In this document: positions 1 through 7,325 of the stretch, piece by piece
Layout of the letters: each line of letters opens with the position of its first letter
How positions within the stretch are numbered: position 1 is the stretch's first letter
Program-made: the position numbers and the translations under genes
Notes under the pieces: generated by a model
Told to the model about the DNA's origin: nothing
Seen by the model: only the letters and a program-made list of their open reading frames with translations
The model's database searches: none
Source: an uncultured Phascolarctobacterium sp.
Lineage (GTDB): Bacteria > Bacillota > Negativicutes > Acidaminococcales > Acidaminococcaceae
Reading direction: 5' to 3'
Assembly: GCA_937901335.1 (NCBI GenBank)
Contig: CALCHC010000132.1
Location: forward strand, 1 to 18,470
DNA length: 18,470 bases

Positions 1-48
1 GGCCGTACCGTAGGCGCTGGCGTTGTATCCGAAGTAGCTGAAGCTTAA
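1..48 (+). CDS. tuf: Elongation factor Tu, C-terminal end (partial)
   Basis: The frame from base 1 reads GRTVGAGVVSEVAEA and then TAA at 46-48. This matches the conserved end of bacterial EF-Tu (GRTVGAGVV.. of beta-barrel domain 3). Only the last 15 codons are in the window. EF-Tu is the GTPase that carries aminoacyl-tRNA to the ribosomal A site. A tuf gene directly before rpsJ is the common arrangement in which the str operon (rpsL-rpsG-fusA-tuf) precedes the S10 operon, so the missing upstream genes are probably those; that part is inference. Confidence 0.93.
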   Translation, partial: GRTVGAGVVSEVAEA

Positions 49-70
49 TTTTAAGTAAAGCTTAATTTTA
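41..70 (+). repeat. 13-bp tandem direct repeat at the tuf stop codon
   Basis: AAGCTTAATTTTA occurs at 41-53 and again at 58-70, a period of 17 bases. The first copy contains the tuf stop codon. It looks like a small local duplication just after the gene end. No function is apparent. Confidence 0.75.
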
Positions 71-88
71 GTTAGTTCCCGTATTAAT

Positions 89-128
89 ATATGAGGGGCT
101 TATGTGAGCCCCTCATATTATTATGTTT
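89..128 (+). terminator. Rho-independent terminator of tuf
   Basis: ATATGAGGGGCT (89-100) and AGCCCCTCATAT (107-118) form a perfect 12-bp stem closed by the six-base loop 101-106. A T-rich run follows (TATTATGTTTATTTG). It lies between tuf and rpsJ, so the S10 cluster probably has its own promoter or depends on partial read-through. Confidence 0.85.
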
Positions 129-141
129 ATTTGTATGGCCT

Positions 142-239
142 TGCGATGATGTGAAAGGTTGCTTGCCTGCGAGACAGGGAGATTTTCACGGAGTATGTCC
201 GTTCTTAGAAACTGGGCGTTTAGGAGGAAAAATTTTATA
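142..239 (+). promoter_or_regulatory. Leader region of the S10 cluster (possible promoter and hairpins)
   Basis: After the tuf terminator there are about 110 bases before rpsJ. A weak extended -10 (TG-C-GATGAT, 142-150) has no good -35. Downstream, GTGAAA (151-156) can pair with TTTCAC (184-189), enclosing CCTG (166-169) with CAGG (175-178). CGGA (189-192) can pair with TCCG (198-201). A strong AGGAGG follows at 222-227. S10 operons are often controlled through their leader (L4 in E. coli), but nothing here identifies the effector. The pairings are read by eye. Confidence 0.35.
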
Positions 240-551
240 ATGGCTAAGTCTCAAAAAATCAGAATACGCCTCAAAGCGTATGACCACAAAGCACTTGATC
301 AAAGTGCTGCAAAAATCGTAGAAACTGCAAAACGCACTGGTGCGCAAGTTTCTGGTCCGATTCCCCTTCCGACTGAAAAAAATATTTACACCATTCTGCG
401 TTCCCCGCACGTTAACAAAGACTCTCGTGAACAATTCGAAATGCGTACTCACAAACGTCTGGTTGACATTCTGGAACCCACCGCAAAAACTGTTGATGCA
501 TTGATGCGTTTGGACCTTCCGGCTGGCGTAGATATCGAAATTAAACTGTAA
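240..551 (+). CDS. rpsJ: 30S ribosomal protein S10
   Basis: The 103-residue product begins MAKSQKIRIRLKAYDHKALD and is recognisably S10 along its whole length (PLPTEKNIYTILRSPHVNKDSREQFE in pieces, ending VDIEIKL). S10 sits in the 30S head and, as NusE, joins transcription antitermination complexes. The frame is open back to an ATG at 159, but the start at 240 is chosen. It has AGGAGG at 222-227 about 12 bases upstream, and it gives the usual family length of 102-105 residues. The 27-residue extension has no ribosome binding site and does not resemble S10. This is the first gene of the cluster; rplC follows after 15 bases. Confidence 0.97.
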   Translation: MAKSQKIRIRLKAYDHKALDQSAAKIVETAKRTGAQVSGPIPLPTEKNIYTILRSPHVNKDSREQFEMRTHKRLVDILEPTAKTVDALMRLDLPAGVDIEIKL

Positions 552-566
552 GGAGGAGGGACAATA

Positions 567-1208
567 ATGGCTAAAGGTATTTTAGGCAAAAAACTGGGCA
601 TGACCCAAATTTTTGAAGCTGACGGCAGATTGATCCCTGTAACTGTTGTAGAAGCAGGTCCTTGCGTAGTACTTCAAAACAAAACCGTTGAAACTGACGG
701 CTACAATGCTGTACAACTCGGTTTCGGCGAAATGAAAGAAAAACATACCACCAAACCGATGAAAGGCCACTTTGATAAAGCTGGCGTTGCTCCGGTAAAA
801 TTTGTAAGAGAATTGCGTTTGGCTGCTCCTTCCGAATTCGAAATCGGCCAAAAAATCACCGCTGACATTTTCGAAGCTGGTGAATTGATCGATGCAACTG
901 GTATTTCCCGTGGTAAAGGCTTCGCAGGCACTATTAAGCGTCACAACTTCGCTCGCGGTCCTATGAAACACGGTTCTAAATCTCACCGTGAACCCGGTTC
1001 CATGGGTCCCATGTATTCCGGCCCGGGCGGTAAAGTAATCAAAGGCAAAAAATTGCCTGGCCGTATGGGTGCTGTGAAATCTACTGTTCAACGTTTGACT
1101 GTTGCAAAAGTTGATGTAGAACGTAATCTTGTTTTGGTTAAAGGCTCCATTCCTGGTGCTGCTGGCTCTTTCGTTATCTTGAAAGAAACCGTAAAACCGA
1201 AAAAATAA
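567..1208 (+). CDS. rplC: 50S ribosomal protein L3
   Basis: The 213-residue product begins MAKGILGKKLGMTQIF, the L3 signature. The extended loop that reaches toward the peptidyl transferase centre is at residues 135-146 (HGSKSHREPGSM), followed by the GKVIKGKKLPGRMG segment at about 155-168. L3 is an early-assembly 23S rRNA-binding protein. The PGSMG form of the loop is the Gram-positive type. The start has AAGGAGGAGGG ending about 6 bases upstream. The length is normal for the family, with nothing odd seen. Confidence 0.98.
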   Translation: MAKGILGKKLGMTQIFEADGRLIPVTVVEAGPCVVLQNKTVETDGYNAVQLGFGEMKEKHTTKPMKGHFDKAGVAPVKFVRELRLAAPSEFEIGQKITADIFEAGELIDATGISRGKGFAGTIKRHNFARGPMKHGSKSHREPGSMGPMYSGPGGKVIKGKKLPGRMGAVKSTVQRLTVAKVDVERNLVLVKGSIPGAAGSFVILKETVKPKK

Positions 1209-1241
1209 TTACGTAAGCGAAAGAAAGGAGGATGCTTCAAT

Positions 1242-1865
1242 ATGCCGAAGTTATCAGTATATAACATCTCCGGTCAAGTAACCGGTGAAATAGAATTGAA
1301 TGACGTTGTGTTTGGCGCTGAATTCAATGAAGCTGTTGTACACGAAGCAATCGTAATGCAACTTGCTAACCAACGCCAAGGCACTTCTGCTACCAAAACT
1401 CGCGGTATGGTACGCGGTGGCGGTCGCAAACCTTGGAAACAAAAAGGCACCGGCCGTGCACGTTCCGGTTCCAACCGTTCTCCTGTTTGGGTAGGTGGCG
1501 GTACCACTTTTGGTCCCCAACCCCGCAGCTATGCTAAAAAAATGAACCGTAAAGCTCGCCGTTTGGCTCTTTGCTGTGCATTGTCTGCAAAAGTTGCAGC
1601 TAATGAATTGGTAGTAATCGACGGTTTGACCTTCGATGCTCCGAAAACCAAAAACGTAGTAGCTATGCTCAACGCTTTCGAAGCAGCTACTGCAAAAGCA
1701 CTGCTTATCACCAATGGTTGTGAAAATGTAGAACTTTCCGCACGTAACATGCCGAAAGTAACCACCATCACTAACATGGGCCTGAACTGCTTTGACATCC
1801 TGCATGCAAACAAAGTATTCTTGGCTAAAGAAGTAGTAGAAAAAATTGAGGAGGTGCTCGCATAA
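1242..1865 (+). CDS. rplD: 50S ribosomal protein L4
   Basis: The 207-residue product begins MPKLSVYNISGQVTGE. The basic, glycine-rich loop that lines the peptide exit tunnel is at about residues 45-100 (TRGMVRGGGRKPWKQKGTGRARSG, then SPVWVGGGTTFGP). Erythromycin-resistance changes in L4 map to this loop in other bacteria, and the loop here looks ordinary. In E. coli L4 is also the autogenous repressor of the S10 operon. AAAGGAGG lies upstream of the start. The stop TAA (1863-1865) overlaps the rplW ATG by one base, implying translational coupling. Confidence 0.98.
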   Translation: MPKLSVYNISGQVTGEIELNDVVFGAEFNEAVVHEAIVMQLANQRQGTSATKTRGMVRGGGRKPWKQKGTGRARSGSNRSPVWVGGGTTFGPQPRSYAKKMNRKARRLALCCALSAKVAANELVVIDGLTFDAPKTKNVVAMLNAFEAATAKALLITNGCENVELSARNMPKVTTITNMGLNCFDILHANKVFLAKEVVEKIEEVLA

Positions 1866-2155
1866 TGGCTGCTAATCCTCGCGACTTGTTGATTCGCCCC
1901 ATCATCACCGAAAAAACTTCCGTAATGATGCAAGAAAACAAATACACCTTCCAAGTTCCCTTGGATGCTAACAAAGTAGAAATCCGCCAAGCTGTTGAAG
2001 CTATTTTCGGCGTTAAAGTTTTGAGCGTAAATACTATCCGCGTTCTCGGCAAAACCAAACGCATGGGTAGATATGTTGGTAAACGTTCCGACTATAAAAA
2101 AGCAATCGTAAAGCTTGCTGAAGGCAATGCGATTCCCCTTTTCGAAGGAATGTAA
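1865..2155 (+). CDS. rplW: 50S ribosomal protein L23
   Basis: The 96-residue product begins MAANPRDLLIRPIITEKTSVMM. L23 stands at the tunnel exit, where it docks trigger factor and the signal recognition particle. The RPIITEKT motif and the C-terminal GKRSDYKKAIVKLAEGN segment are typical of bacterial L23. Its ATG shares one base with the rplD stop codon (TAATG). Its ribosome binding site, GAGGAGGTG (about 1847-1857), lies inside the rplD coding region. Both fit coupled translation of L4 and L23. Confidence 0.97.
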   Translation: MAANPRDLLIRPIITEKTSVMMQENKYTFQVPLDANKVEIRQAVEAIFGVKVLSVNTIRVLGKTKRMGRYVGKRSDYKKAIVKLAEGNAIPLFEGM

Positions 2156-2183
2156 TTAACGCAATATAAGGAGGTCAAGTTAA

Positions 2184-3014
2184 ATGGCTATTAAAAGCTT
2201 TAATCCGTATTCTCCTTCCAGACGCTTTATTACTGTGTCTGCCTTCGAAGAGATTACGACTGATAAGCCGTACCGCCCGCTTGTTGAAAAACTCGTAAGA
2301 AAAGCTGGCCGTAACAATACCGGCAAAATGACCGTTCGTCACCAAGGCGGCGGCCACAAAAGACAATATCGTATCATTGACTTCAAACGCAACAAAGACC
2401 ACATCCCGGCAAAAGTTGCTACCATTGAATACGATCCTAACCGTAACGCACGCATCGCTTTGATCAACTATGTTGACGGTGAAAAACGTTACATCATCGC
2501 TCCGCTTGGTTTGCAAGTAGGCGACGTAGTAGTAAGCGGTCCGGAAGCTGATATCAAAATCGGTAACTGCTTGCCGCTGAAAAACATCCCCCTGGGTACT
2601 ACCGTACACAACGTAGAAATGAAAATCGGTAAAGGTGGCCAAATGGCACGCTCCGCTGGTGCGTCTGCTCAATTGATGGCTAAAGAAGGCGACTACGCTC
2701 TTCTCCGTCTCCCTTCCGGTGAAATCCGTAAAGTACATATCAACTGCCGCGCAACCATCGGTCAAGTTGGTAACATCGACGCTGAAAACATCTGCATCGG
2801 TAAAGCTGGTCGCTCCCGTTGGATGGGCGTACGTCCTGCTAACCGCGGCGTAGTTATGAACCCGAATGACCATCCGCACGGTGGTGGTGAAGGTCACTCC
2901 CCCGTTGGTCGCAAACGTCCTGTTACTCCTTGGGGCAAATGCGCATTTGGTACCCGTACTCGTAAAGAGAAAAAAGCTTCTACTAAGCTCATCTTGAAAC
3001 GTAGAACTAAATAA
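2184..3014 (+). CDS. rplB: 50S ribosomal protein L2
   Basis: The 276-residue product begins MAIKSFNPYSPSRRFITV and has the full L2 layout. The OB-fold and SH3-like RNA-binding core lies at about 40-200, and the highly conserved C-terminal MNPNDHPHGGGEGHSPVGRK stretch at 225-244. His230 corresponds to E. coli His229, near the peptidyl transferase centre. L2 supports subunit association and peptide-bond formation. AAGGAGG at 2169-2175 precedes the start by about 8 bases. Length and motifs are normal. Confidence 0.98.
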   Translation: MAIKSFNPYSPSRRFITVSAFEEITTDKPYRPLVEKLVRKAGRNNTGKMTVRHQGGGHKRQYRIIDFKRNKDHIPAKVATIEYDPNRNARIALINYVDGEKRYIIAPLGLQVGDVVVSGPEADIKIGNCLPLKNIPLGTTVHNVEMKIGKGGQMARSAGASAQLMAKEGDYALLRLPSGEIRKVHINCRATIGQVGNIDAENICIGKAGRSRWMGVRPANRGVVMNPNDHPHGGGEGHSPVGRKRPVTPWGKCAFGTRTRKEKKASTKLILKRRTK

Positions 3015-3045
3015 TATAACAGGATAATGAAAGGAGGCTAACCTA

Positions 3046-3321
3046 GTGTCCAGATCAGTTAAAAAAGGACCTTTCGTCCATGCTAGCTTGTTGAAAAAAA
3101 TCGACGCGCTCAATGCCGCTAATGATAAAAAAGTTGTAAAGACTTGGTCTCGCAGCTCTACTATTCTCCCGGATTTCGTTGGTCACACCATTGCGGTTCA
3201 TGACGGACGCAAACATGTTCCCGTGTTCATCACCGAGGATATGGTAGGCCACAAATTGGGCGAATTCGCTCCCACTCGTACTTACAAAGGTCACGCAGAC
3301 AAAACCACCAAATTGAGATAA
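3046..3321 (+). CDS. rpsS: 30S ribosomal protein S19
   Basis: The 91-residue product begins MSRSVKKGPFVHASLLKKI and ends in the GEFAPTRTYKGHADK segment, both signatures of S19. S19 forms a head complex with S13 that contacts the P-site region and the A-site finger of 23S rRNA. The start is GTG (3046), with AAAGGAGG at 3030-3037, 8 bases upstream. It is the normal length and shows no anomaly. Confidence 0.97.
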   Translation: MSRSVKKGPFVHASLLKKIDALNAANDKKVVKTWSRSSTILPDFVGHTIAVHDGRKHVPVFITEDMVGHKLGEFAPTRTYKGHADKTTKLR

Positions 3322-3340
3322 GGGGAAGGAGGAAAATAGA

Positions 3341-3673
3341 ATGGAAGCAAAAGCAATTGCAAGATATATCCGTATTGCACCGCGCAAACTGCGCATTGTA
3401 ATCAACCTGATCCGCGGTAAATCCGTAGGTGAAGCATTCGCAATCCTCAAATTCACCCCGAAGGTTGGTTCTGAGGTAATCGAAAAAGTACTGCGTAGCG
3501 CTGTAGCTAACGCTGAACATAACTTTGATATGAACGTGGACAACTTGGTAGTATCCACTTGCTTCGTAGATGCAGGTCCTACCATTAAACGTATCCATCC
3601 GCGTTCCCGTGGTCAAGCTTTCAAAATTTTGAAACGTTCCAGCCACGTAACTGTAGCAGTTAAAGAAAAATAA
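3341..3673 (+). CDS. rplV: 50S ribosomal protein L22
   Basis: The 110-residue product begins MEAKAIARYIRIAPRKLRIVINLIRGK. L22 binds domains of 23S rRNA, and its long beta-hairpin reaches into the exit tunnel opposite L4. That hairpin corresponds to about residues 77-100 (PTIKRIHPRSRGQAFKILKR). Macrolide-resistance changes in other species fall there, but none can be inferred here. GAAGGAGGA lies just upstream of the ATG. Length is normal. Confidence 0.97.
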   Translation: MEAKAIARYIRIAPRKLRIVINLIRGKSVGEAFAILKFTPKVGSEVIEKVLRSAVANAEHNFDMNVDNLVVSTCFVDAGPTIKRIHPRSRGQAFKILKRSSHVTVAVKEK

Positions 3674-3700
3674 TATCCCGTCAGAAGGAGGGAAAAGATA

Positions 3701-4366
3701 GTGGGTCAAAAAGTACATCCTCATGGTCTCCGTGTTGGCGTAATCAAAGGTTGGGATTCCAAATGGTACGCTGGCAAAGATTATGAAAAATTCTTGTTAG
3801 AAGACATCAAAATCCGTGAATTCATTAAAGAAAAACTGTTCTTGTCCGGTATTTCTAAAGTAGAAATCGAACGCGCATCCAATAAAGCCCGCATTTCCAT
3901 CCATACTGCGAAACCTGGTATGGTAATCGGTCGTCAAGGCAGCAACATCGAATTGCTCAAATCCGACCTGAAAAAAATGACTGACAGCGCAATCGACATC
4001 AACATCGTAGAAGTTAAAACCCCGGATATGGACGCAACTTTGGTTGCAGAGAACATTGCAGCACAATTGGAACGCCGCATCGCTTTCCGTCGTGCTATGA
4101 AACAATGCGTAGGTCGCACCATGCGTATGGGCGCTAAAGGTATCAAAATTACCTGTGGCGGTCGTTTGGGCGGCGCTGAAATCGCTCGTAGCGAAAGCTA
4201 TCGCGAAGGCAGCATTCCTCTGCACACTCTGCGTGCTGACATCGACTACGGCACTGCAGAAGCTCATACTACCTATGGCCGTATCGGCATTAAAGTATGG
4301 ATTTACAAAGGCGAAGTCCTTCCTGAAAAAGAAGCAGTTAAAGCTGCTCCGGCAAAGGAGGCATAA
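3701..4366 (+). CDS. rpsC: 30S ribosomal protein S3
   Basis: The 221-residue product begins MGQKVHPHGLRVGVIKGWDSKW. A type II KH RNA-binding domain is at about 40-110, with the loop GMVIGRQGSNIELLK. The C-terminal domain holds GGRLGGAEIARSESYREGS at about 147-165. S3 lines the mRNA entry channel and has helicase activity there together with S4 and S5. A short Ala/Glu/Lys tail after residue 205 is variable in this family. The start is GTG (3701), with GAAGGAGGG about 9 bases before it. The end of the gene (GGAGGC) supplies the rplP ribosome binding site. Confidence 0.97.
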   Translation: MGQKVHPHGLRVGVIKGWDSKWYAGKDYEKFLLEDIKIREFIKEKLFLSGISKVEIERASNKARISIHTAKPGMVIGRQGSNIELLKSDLKKMTDSAIDINIVEVKTPDMDATLVAENIAAQLERRIAFRRAMKQCVGRTMRMGAKGIKITCGGRLGGAEIARSESYREGSIPLHTLRADIDYGTAEAHTTYGRIGIKVWIYKGEVLPEKEAVKAAPAKEA

Positions 4367-4372
4367 TCAGAT

Positions 4373-4825
4373 ATGTTATTACCGAAAAGAGTCAAACATC
4401 GTAAACAACATAGAGGTCGTATGACCGGTCGTGCTATGCGCGGTAATAAAATCGCTCATGGTGAATATGGTCTGGTAGCATTGGAACCCGCTTGGGTAAC
4501 CAACCGCCAAATCGAAGCTGCTCGTATTGCAATGACTCGTTACATCAAACGTGGTGGCCAAGTTTGGATTCAAATTTTCCCGGACAAACCGATCACTGCA
4601 AAACCTGCTGAAACTCGTATGGGTTCCGGTAAAGGTTCTCCGGAATACTGGGTAGCAGTAGTTAAACCGGGTCGTGTAATGTTTGAAATGAACGGCGTTG
4701 CTGAAGATGTAGCAAGAGAAGCTATGCGTCTCGCTAGCCACAAATTGCCCATCAAATGCAAATTTGTGACCCGTGCTCAGCAAGAAGCTGAAGCTGCCGC
4801 ACAAGAAAAGGGTGGTGAAGCTTAA
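4373..4825 (+). CDS. rplP: 50S ribosomal protein L16
   Basis: The 150-residue product begins MLLPKRVKHRKQHRGRMTGRA, with the typical GRMTG and RGGQVWIQIFPDKPITAKPAETRMGSGKG (about 60-88) segments. L16 binds near the elbow of A-site tRNA and is required late in 50S assembly. The last 12-15 residues (a Glu/Ala-rich tail) extend a little past the common 136-144 residue length. Its ribosome binding site, AAGGAGG, lies in the final codons of rpsC. Its stop overlaps the rpmC ATG by one base (TAATG). Confidence 0.97.
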   Translation: MLLPKRVKHRKQHRGRMTGRAMRGNKIAHGEYGLVALEPAWVTNRQIEAARIAMTRYIKRGGQVWIQIFPDKPITAKPAETRMGSGKGSPEYWVAVVKPGRVMFEMNGVAEDVAREAMRLASHKLPIKCKFVTRAQQEAEAAAQEKGGEA

Positions 4826-5019
4826 TGAAAACTATCGAAATTCGTGAAATGTCTGCTGCTGAGTTAGACAACAAATTGGCAGTTTTGAAAGAAGAACTTT
4901 TCAATCTGCGTTTTCAAATGGCAACCGGTCAATGTGAAAACCCGATGAAAATTCGTGAAGTTAAAAAATCCATTGCCCGTATCAAAACTATTCAACGCGA
5001 ACGCGAATTGCAAGCTTAA
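4825..5019 (+). CDS. rpmC: 50S ribosomal protein L29
   Basis: The 64-residue product begins MKTIEIREMSAAELDNKLAVLKEELFNLRF. It has the predicted long antiparallel helical hairpin of L29, ending in VKKSIARIKTIQRERE. L29 lies next to L23 at the tunnel exit. The ATG shares a base with the rplP stop. The candidate ribosome binding site (GGGTGG, inside rplP) is weaker than its neighbours', so coupling to rplP translation is likely. Confidence 0.96.
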   Translation: MKTIEIREMSAAELDNKLAVLKEELFNLRFQMATGQCENPMKIREVKKSIARIKTIQRERELQA

Positions 5020-5051
5020 TAGTTTTTGACTTATACAAGGAGGAAACAGTC

Positions 5052-5312
5052 GTGACCGAAGAAAGAAACGCACGTGTTACCCGTATTGGTAAAGTTGTCA
5101 GCGATAAAATGCAAAAAACTGTAGTAGTTGCAGTTGAACGTTTCGTTCCGCATCCGCTGTACAAAAAAGGCGTACAACATACTATTAAATTTAAAGCTCA
5201 TGACGAAAATAACGAAGCACATATTGGCGACGTAGTTCAAATTATGCAAACTCGTCCGCTTTCCAAAGATAAATGCTGGCGCGTTATTGAAATTTTAGAG
5301 CGTGCAAAATAA
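5052..5312 (+). CDS. rpsQ: 30S ribosomal protein S17
   Basis: The 86-residue product has the S17 core GKVVSDKMQKTVVVAVERFVPHPLYKK at about 14-40 and an OB fold. S17 is a primary 16S rRNA-binding protein that organises the 5' domain of the 30S subunit. The start is GTG (5052), with AAGGAGGAA at about 5037-5045. It follows rpmC after 32 bases. Length and sequence are ordinary. Confidence 0.96.
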   Translation: MTEERNARVTRIGKVVSDKMQKTVVVAVERFVPHPLYKKGVQHTIKFKAHDENNEAHIGDVVQIMQTRPLSKDKCWRVIEILERAK

Positions 5313-5315
5313 TTT

Positions 5316-5335
5316 TGCCATTAGATAGATTGGCA
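5316..5335 (+). promoter_or_regulatory. Small hairpin before the rplN ribosome binding site
   Basis: TGCCA (5316-5320) and TGGCA (5331-5335) form a 5-bp stem with a ten-base loop, directly abutting the GGGAGGG ribosome binding site of rplN. It may only be a spacer. An effect on rplN translation is conjecture. Confidence 0.3.
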
Positions 5336-5348
5336 GGGAGGGAAATCC

Positions 5349-5717
5349 ATGATCCAACAACAAACTATCCTTAACGTTGGCGACAACACCGGCGCTAAGA
5401 AAGTTATGTGCATCCGCGTATTGGGCGGTTCCTACCGTAAATATGCTAACATTGGTGACGTAATCGTGTGTGCTGTTAAAGATGCATCACCCGGTGGCGT
5501 TGTAAAAAAAGGTGACGTAGTTAAAGCAGTTGTTGTTCGTTCCGTAAAAGGTGTTCGTCGCGCTGACGGTTCCTACATCCGTTTCGACGAAAACGCTGCA
5601 GTAGTAATTAAAGACGACAAGAGCCCGCGTGGCACCCGTATTTTTGGCCCCGTAGCTCGTGAACTTCGTGAAAAAGATTTCATGAAAATTGTTTCTCTGG
5701 CACCGGAAGTGCTGTAA
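5349..5717 (+). CDS. rplN: 50S ribosomal protein L14
   Basis: The 122-residue product begins MIQQQTILNVGDNTGAKKVMCIRVLGGS, which is diagnostic of L14, and contains the conserved RFDENAAVVIKDDKSPRGTRIFGPVARELR block. L14 is a small beta-barrel on the 50S intersubunit face. It forms bridges with 16S rRNA and is the docking site of the silencing factor RsfS. GGGAGGG precedes the ATG by about 6 bases. Length is exactly that of the family. Confidence 0.98.
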   Translation: MIQQQTILNVGDNTGAKKVMCIRVLGGSYRKYANIGDVIVCAVKDASPGGVVKKGDVVKAVVVRSVKGVRRADGSYIRFDENAAVVIKDDKSPRGTRIFGPVARELREKDFMKIVSLAPEVL

Positions 5718-5755
5718 GAAATTCAGATAACGCACTATAAGGAGGTGTTCTTGAC

Positions 5756-6085
5756 ATGGCAAACGCTGTAAAGCTGCATGTTAAAAAAGGCGATACCGTT
5801 CTTGTTTTGTCCGGTAAAGACAAAGGCAAGCAAGGTAAAATCGTTGAAGCTCTGCCTAAGAAAGCCAAAGTGGTTGTTGAAGGCGTAAATAAAGTTAAAC
5901 GTCATACCAAACCGTCTCAAGCAAATCCTCAAGGTGGTATCATTACTAAAGAAGCTCCGATGTCTTCTTCCAAAGTAATGTTGGTATGCCCGGCTTGCAA
6001 CAAAGCAACCCGTATTAAAAAATCCGCTGTAGGTGGCGAATTCGTAAGAGTTTGCAAAAAATGCGGCGAAGTAATCGATAAATAA
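5756..6085 (+). CDS. rplX: 50S ribosomal protein L24 with C-terminal Cys pairs
   Basis: The 109-residue product has the KOW motif near residues 8-35 (VKKGDTVLVLSGKDKGKQGKI) and the NPQGGIITKEAP segment. L24 initiates 50S assembly and sits by the tunnel exit. Its C-terminal half carries Cys78-x2-Cys81 and Cys100-x2-Cys103, a zinc-ribbon-like arrangement kept in a subset of L24 proteins. Zinc binding is inferred from spacing only. AAGGAGGTG precedes the ATG at 5756. Confidence 0.97.
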   Translation: MANAVKLHVKKGDTVLVLSGKDKGKQGKIVEALPKKAKVVVEGVNKVKRHTKPSQANPQGGIITKEAPMSSSKVMLVCPACNKATRIKKSAVGGEFVRVCKKCGEVIDK

Positions 6086-6112
6086 TATTCCGGGAAAGGA
6101 GGAAAATACTTA

Positions 6113-6658
6113 ATGGCAAAGACCAGATTACAAGAAAAATATTTGTCCGAAGTTGTTAAAGGCTTGGTGGACAAATTCCAATATAAAAACGTTATGGAAA
6201 TTCCTAAAGTTGAGAAAGTTGTAATCAACATGGGCGTTGGTGAAGCTGTTGCTAACAGCAAAGCATTGGAAACTGCAGTAGCAGACATGACCATCATTGC
6301 AGGTCAAAAACCCATCATCACCAAAGCTAAAAAATCCATCGCAGCTTTCAAAGTACGTCAAGGCATGCCTTTGGGTGCAAAAGTTACTCTCCGTGGTGAC
6401 CGTATGTACTACTTCCTTGATAAACTGATGAATCTCGCTCTTCCGCGTGTACGCGACTTCCGTGGTGTAAGTGCTACTTCCTTCGACGGTCGTGGTAACT
6501 ATGCACTCGGTCTCAAAGAACAATTGATTTTCCCGGAAATTGAATACGACAAAGTAGATAAAGTTCGTGGCATGGATATCATTATTGTTACTACCGCTAA
6601 GACTGACGAAGAAGCTAGAGAATTGCTCAAACTTCTCGGAATGCCGTTCAGCGCATAA
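6113..6658 (+). CDS. rplE: 50S ribosomal protein L5
   Basis: The 181-residue product begins MAKTRLQEKYLSEVVKGLVDKF and contains KVVINMGVGEA, KSIAAFKVRQGMPLGAKVTLRG and the C-terminal ELLKLLGMPF, all standard for L5. L5 binds 5S rRNA with L18, places it in the central protuberance and contacts P-site tRNA and S13. AAAGGAGGA lies upstream of the ATG. Nothing unusual is seen. Confidence 0.98.
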   Translation: MAKTRLQEKYLSEVVKGLVDKFQYKNVMEIPKVEKVVINMGVGEAVANSKALETAVADMTIIAGQKPIITKAKKSIAAFKVRQGMPLGAKVTLRGDRMYYFLDKLMNLALPRVRDFRGVSATSFDGRGNYALGLKEQLIFPEIEYDKVDKVRGMDIIIVTTAKTDEEARELLKLLGMPFSA

Positions 6659-6678
6659 TTGAGTGAGGAGGGAATATT

Positions 6679-6864
6679 TTGGCTAAGAAAGCCCTGATTG
6701 AAAAATGGAAAAGCGAACCGAAATTTGAAGTTCGCCGTTATAACCGCTGCAAAGTATGTGGCAGACCTCACGGCTATATGCGTAAATTTGGCCTCTGCCG
6801 TATCTGCTTCCGCGAATATGCATATGAAGGTGCTATTCCGGGCGTAACCAAAGCAAGCTGGTAA
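6679..6864 (+). CDS. rpsZ: 30S ribosomal protein S14, zinc-binding type
   Basis: The 61-residue product is the short type Z form of S14. It has Cys24-x2-Cys27 and Cys40-x2-Cys43 (CKVCGRPHG and CRICFRE), which bind one structural zinc in this family. S14 lies in the 30S head near S3 and S10. The start is TTG (6679), supported by GAGGAGGG about 7 bases upstream and by the family N-terminus MAKKALIEKW. This gene is often labelled rpsN, and rpsZ separates it from the longer zinc-free paralogue. Confidence 0.96.
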   Translation: MAKKALIEKWKSEPKFEVRRYNRCKVCGRPHGYMRKFGLCRICFREYAYEGAIPGVTKASW

Positions 6865-6897
6865 GAACGACTACTAAGGAAGGAGGGTATACTAAGT

Positions 6898-7296
6898 ATG
6901 GTAATGACTGACCCGATCGCTGATATGCTTACCCGTATCCGTAACGCAAATTCAGTTCATCACGATAAAGTTGAAATCCCCGGCTCCAAAATTAAAGTTG
7001 CTATTGCTGAAATTTTGAAAGCTGAAGGTTTCATTAAAGATTTCGAAGTAATCGCTGATAACAAACAAAACGTTATCAAAGTTAGCCTGAAATACGGTGC
7101 TAATAAAGAAAAAGTTATTTCCGGTATTAAACGTATTTCTAAACCCGGTCTGAGAGTTTACTCTCAAAAAGACCAACTGCCCAGAGTCCTCGGAGGCCTC
7201 GGCATTGCAGTAATCTCCACCTCTCAAGGTTTGATGACCGACAAAGCTGCTCGTAAAGCAGGTTTGGGTGGCGAAGTACTTGCATACGTATGGTAA
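6898..7296 (+). CDS. rpsH: 30S ribosomal protein S8
   Basis: The 132-residue product has DPIADMLTRIRNAN at the N-terminus and the C-terminal LGGLGIAVISTSQGLMTDKAAR block that binds helix 21 of 16S rRNA. In E. coli S8 also represses the spc operon. Two ATG codons lie close together (6898 and 6904). The first is preferred because AAGGAGGG ends about 10 bases before it, while the second would be about 16 bases away. Length is normal. Confidence 0.97.
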   Translation: MVMTDPIADMLTRIRNANSVHHDKVEIPGSKIKVAIAEILKAEGFIKDFEVIADNKQNVIKVSLKYGANKEKVISGIKRISKPGLRVYSQKDQLPRVLGGLGIAVISTSQGLMTDKAARKAGLGGEVLAYVW

Positions 7297-7325
7297 TACA
7301 CTAAAAAGATAGGAGGTGCTCGTAC

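Noticed and set aside
159..239. In-frame N-terminal extension of S10
   Set aside because: It has no ribosome binding site, gives a product 27 residues longer than the family, and overlaps the leader hairpins.
2175..3113. 312-codon open frame on the minus strand across rplB
   Set aside because: It is a mirror of the strongly biased codons of rplB. The product is not protein-like for any family I know and has no ribosome binding site logic; rplB is certain.
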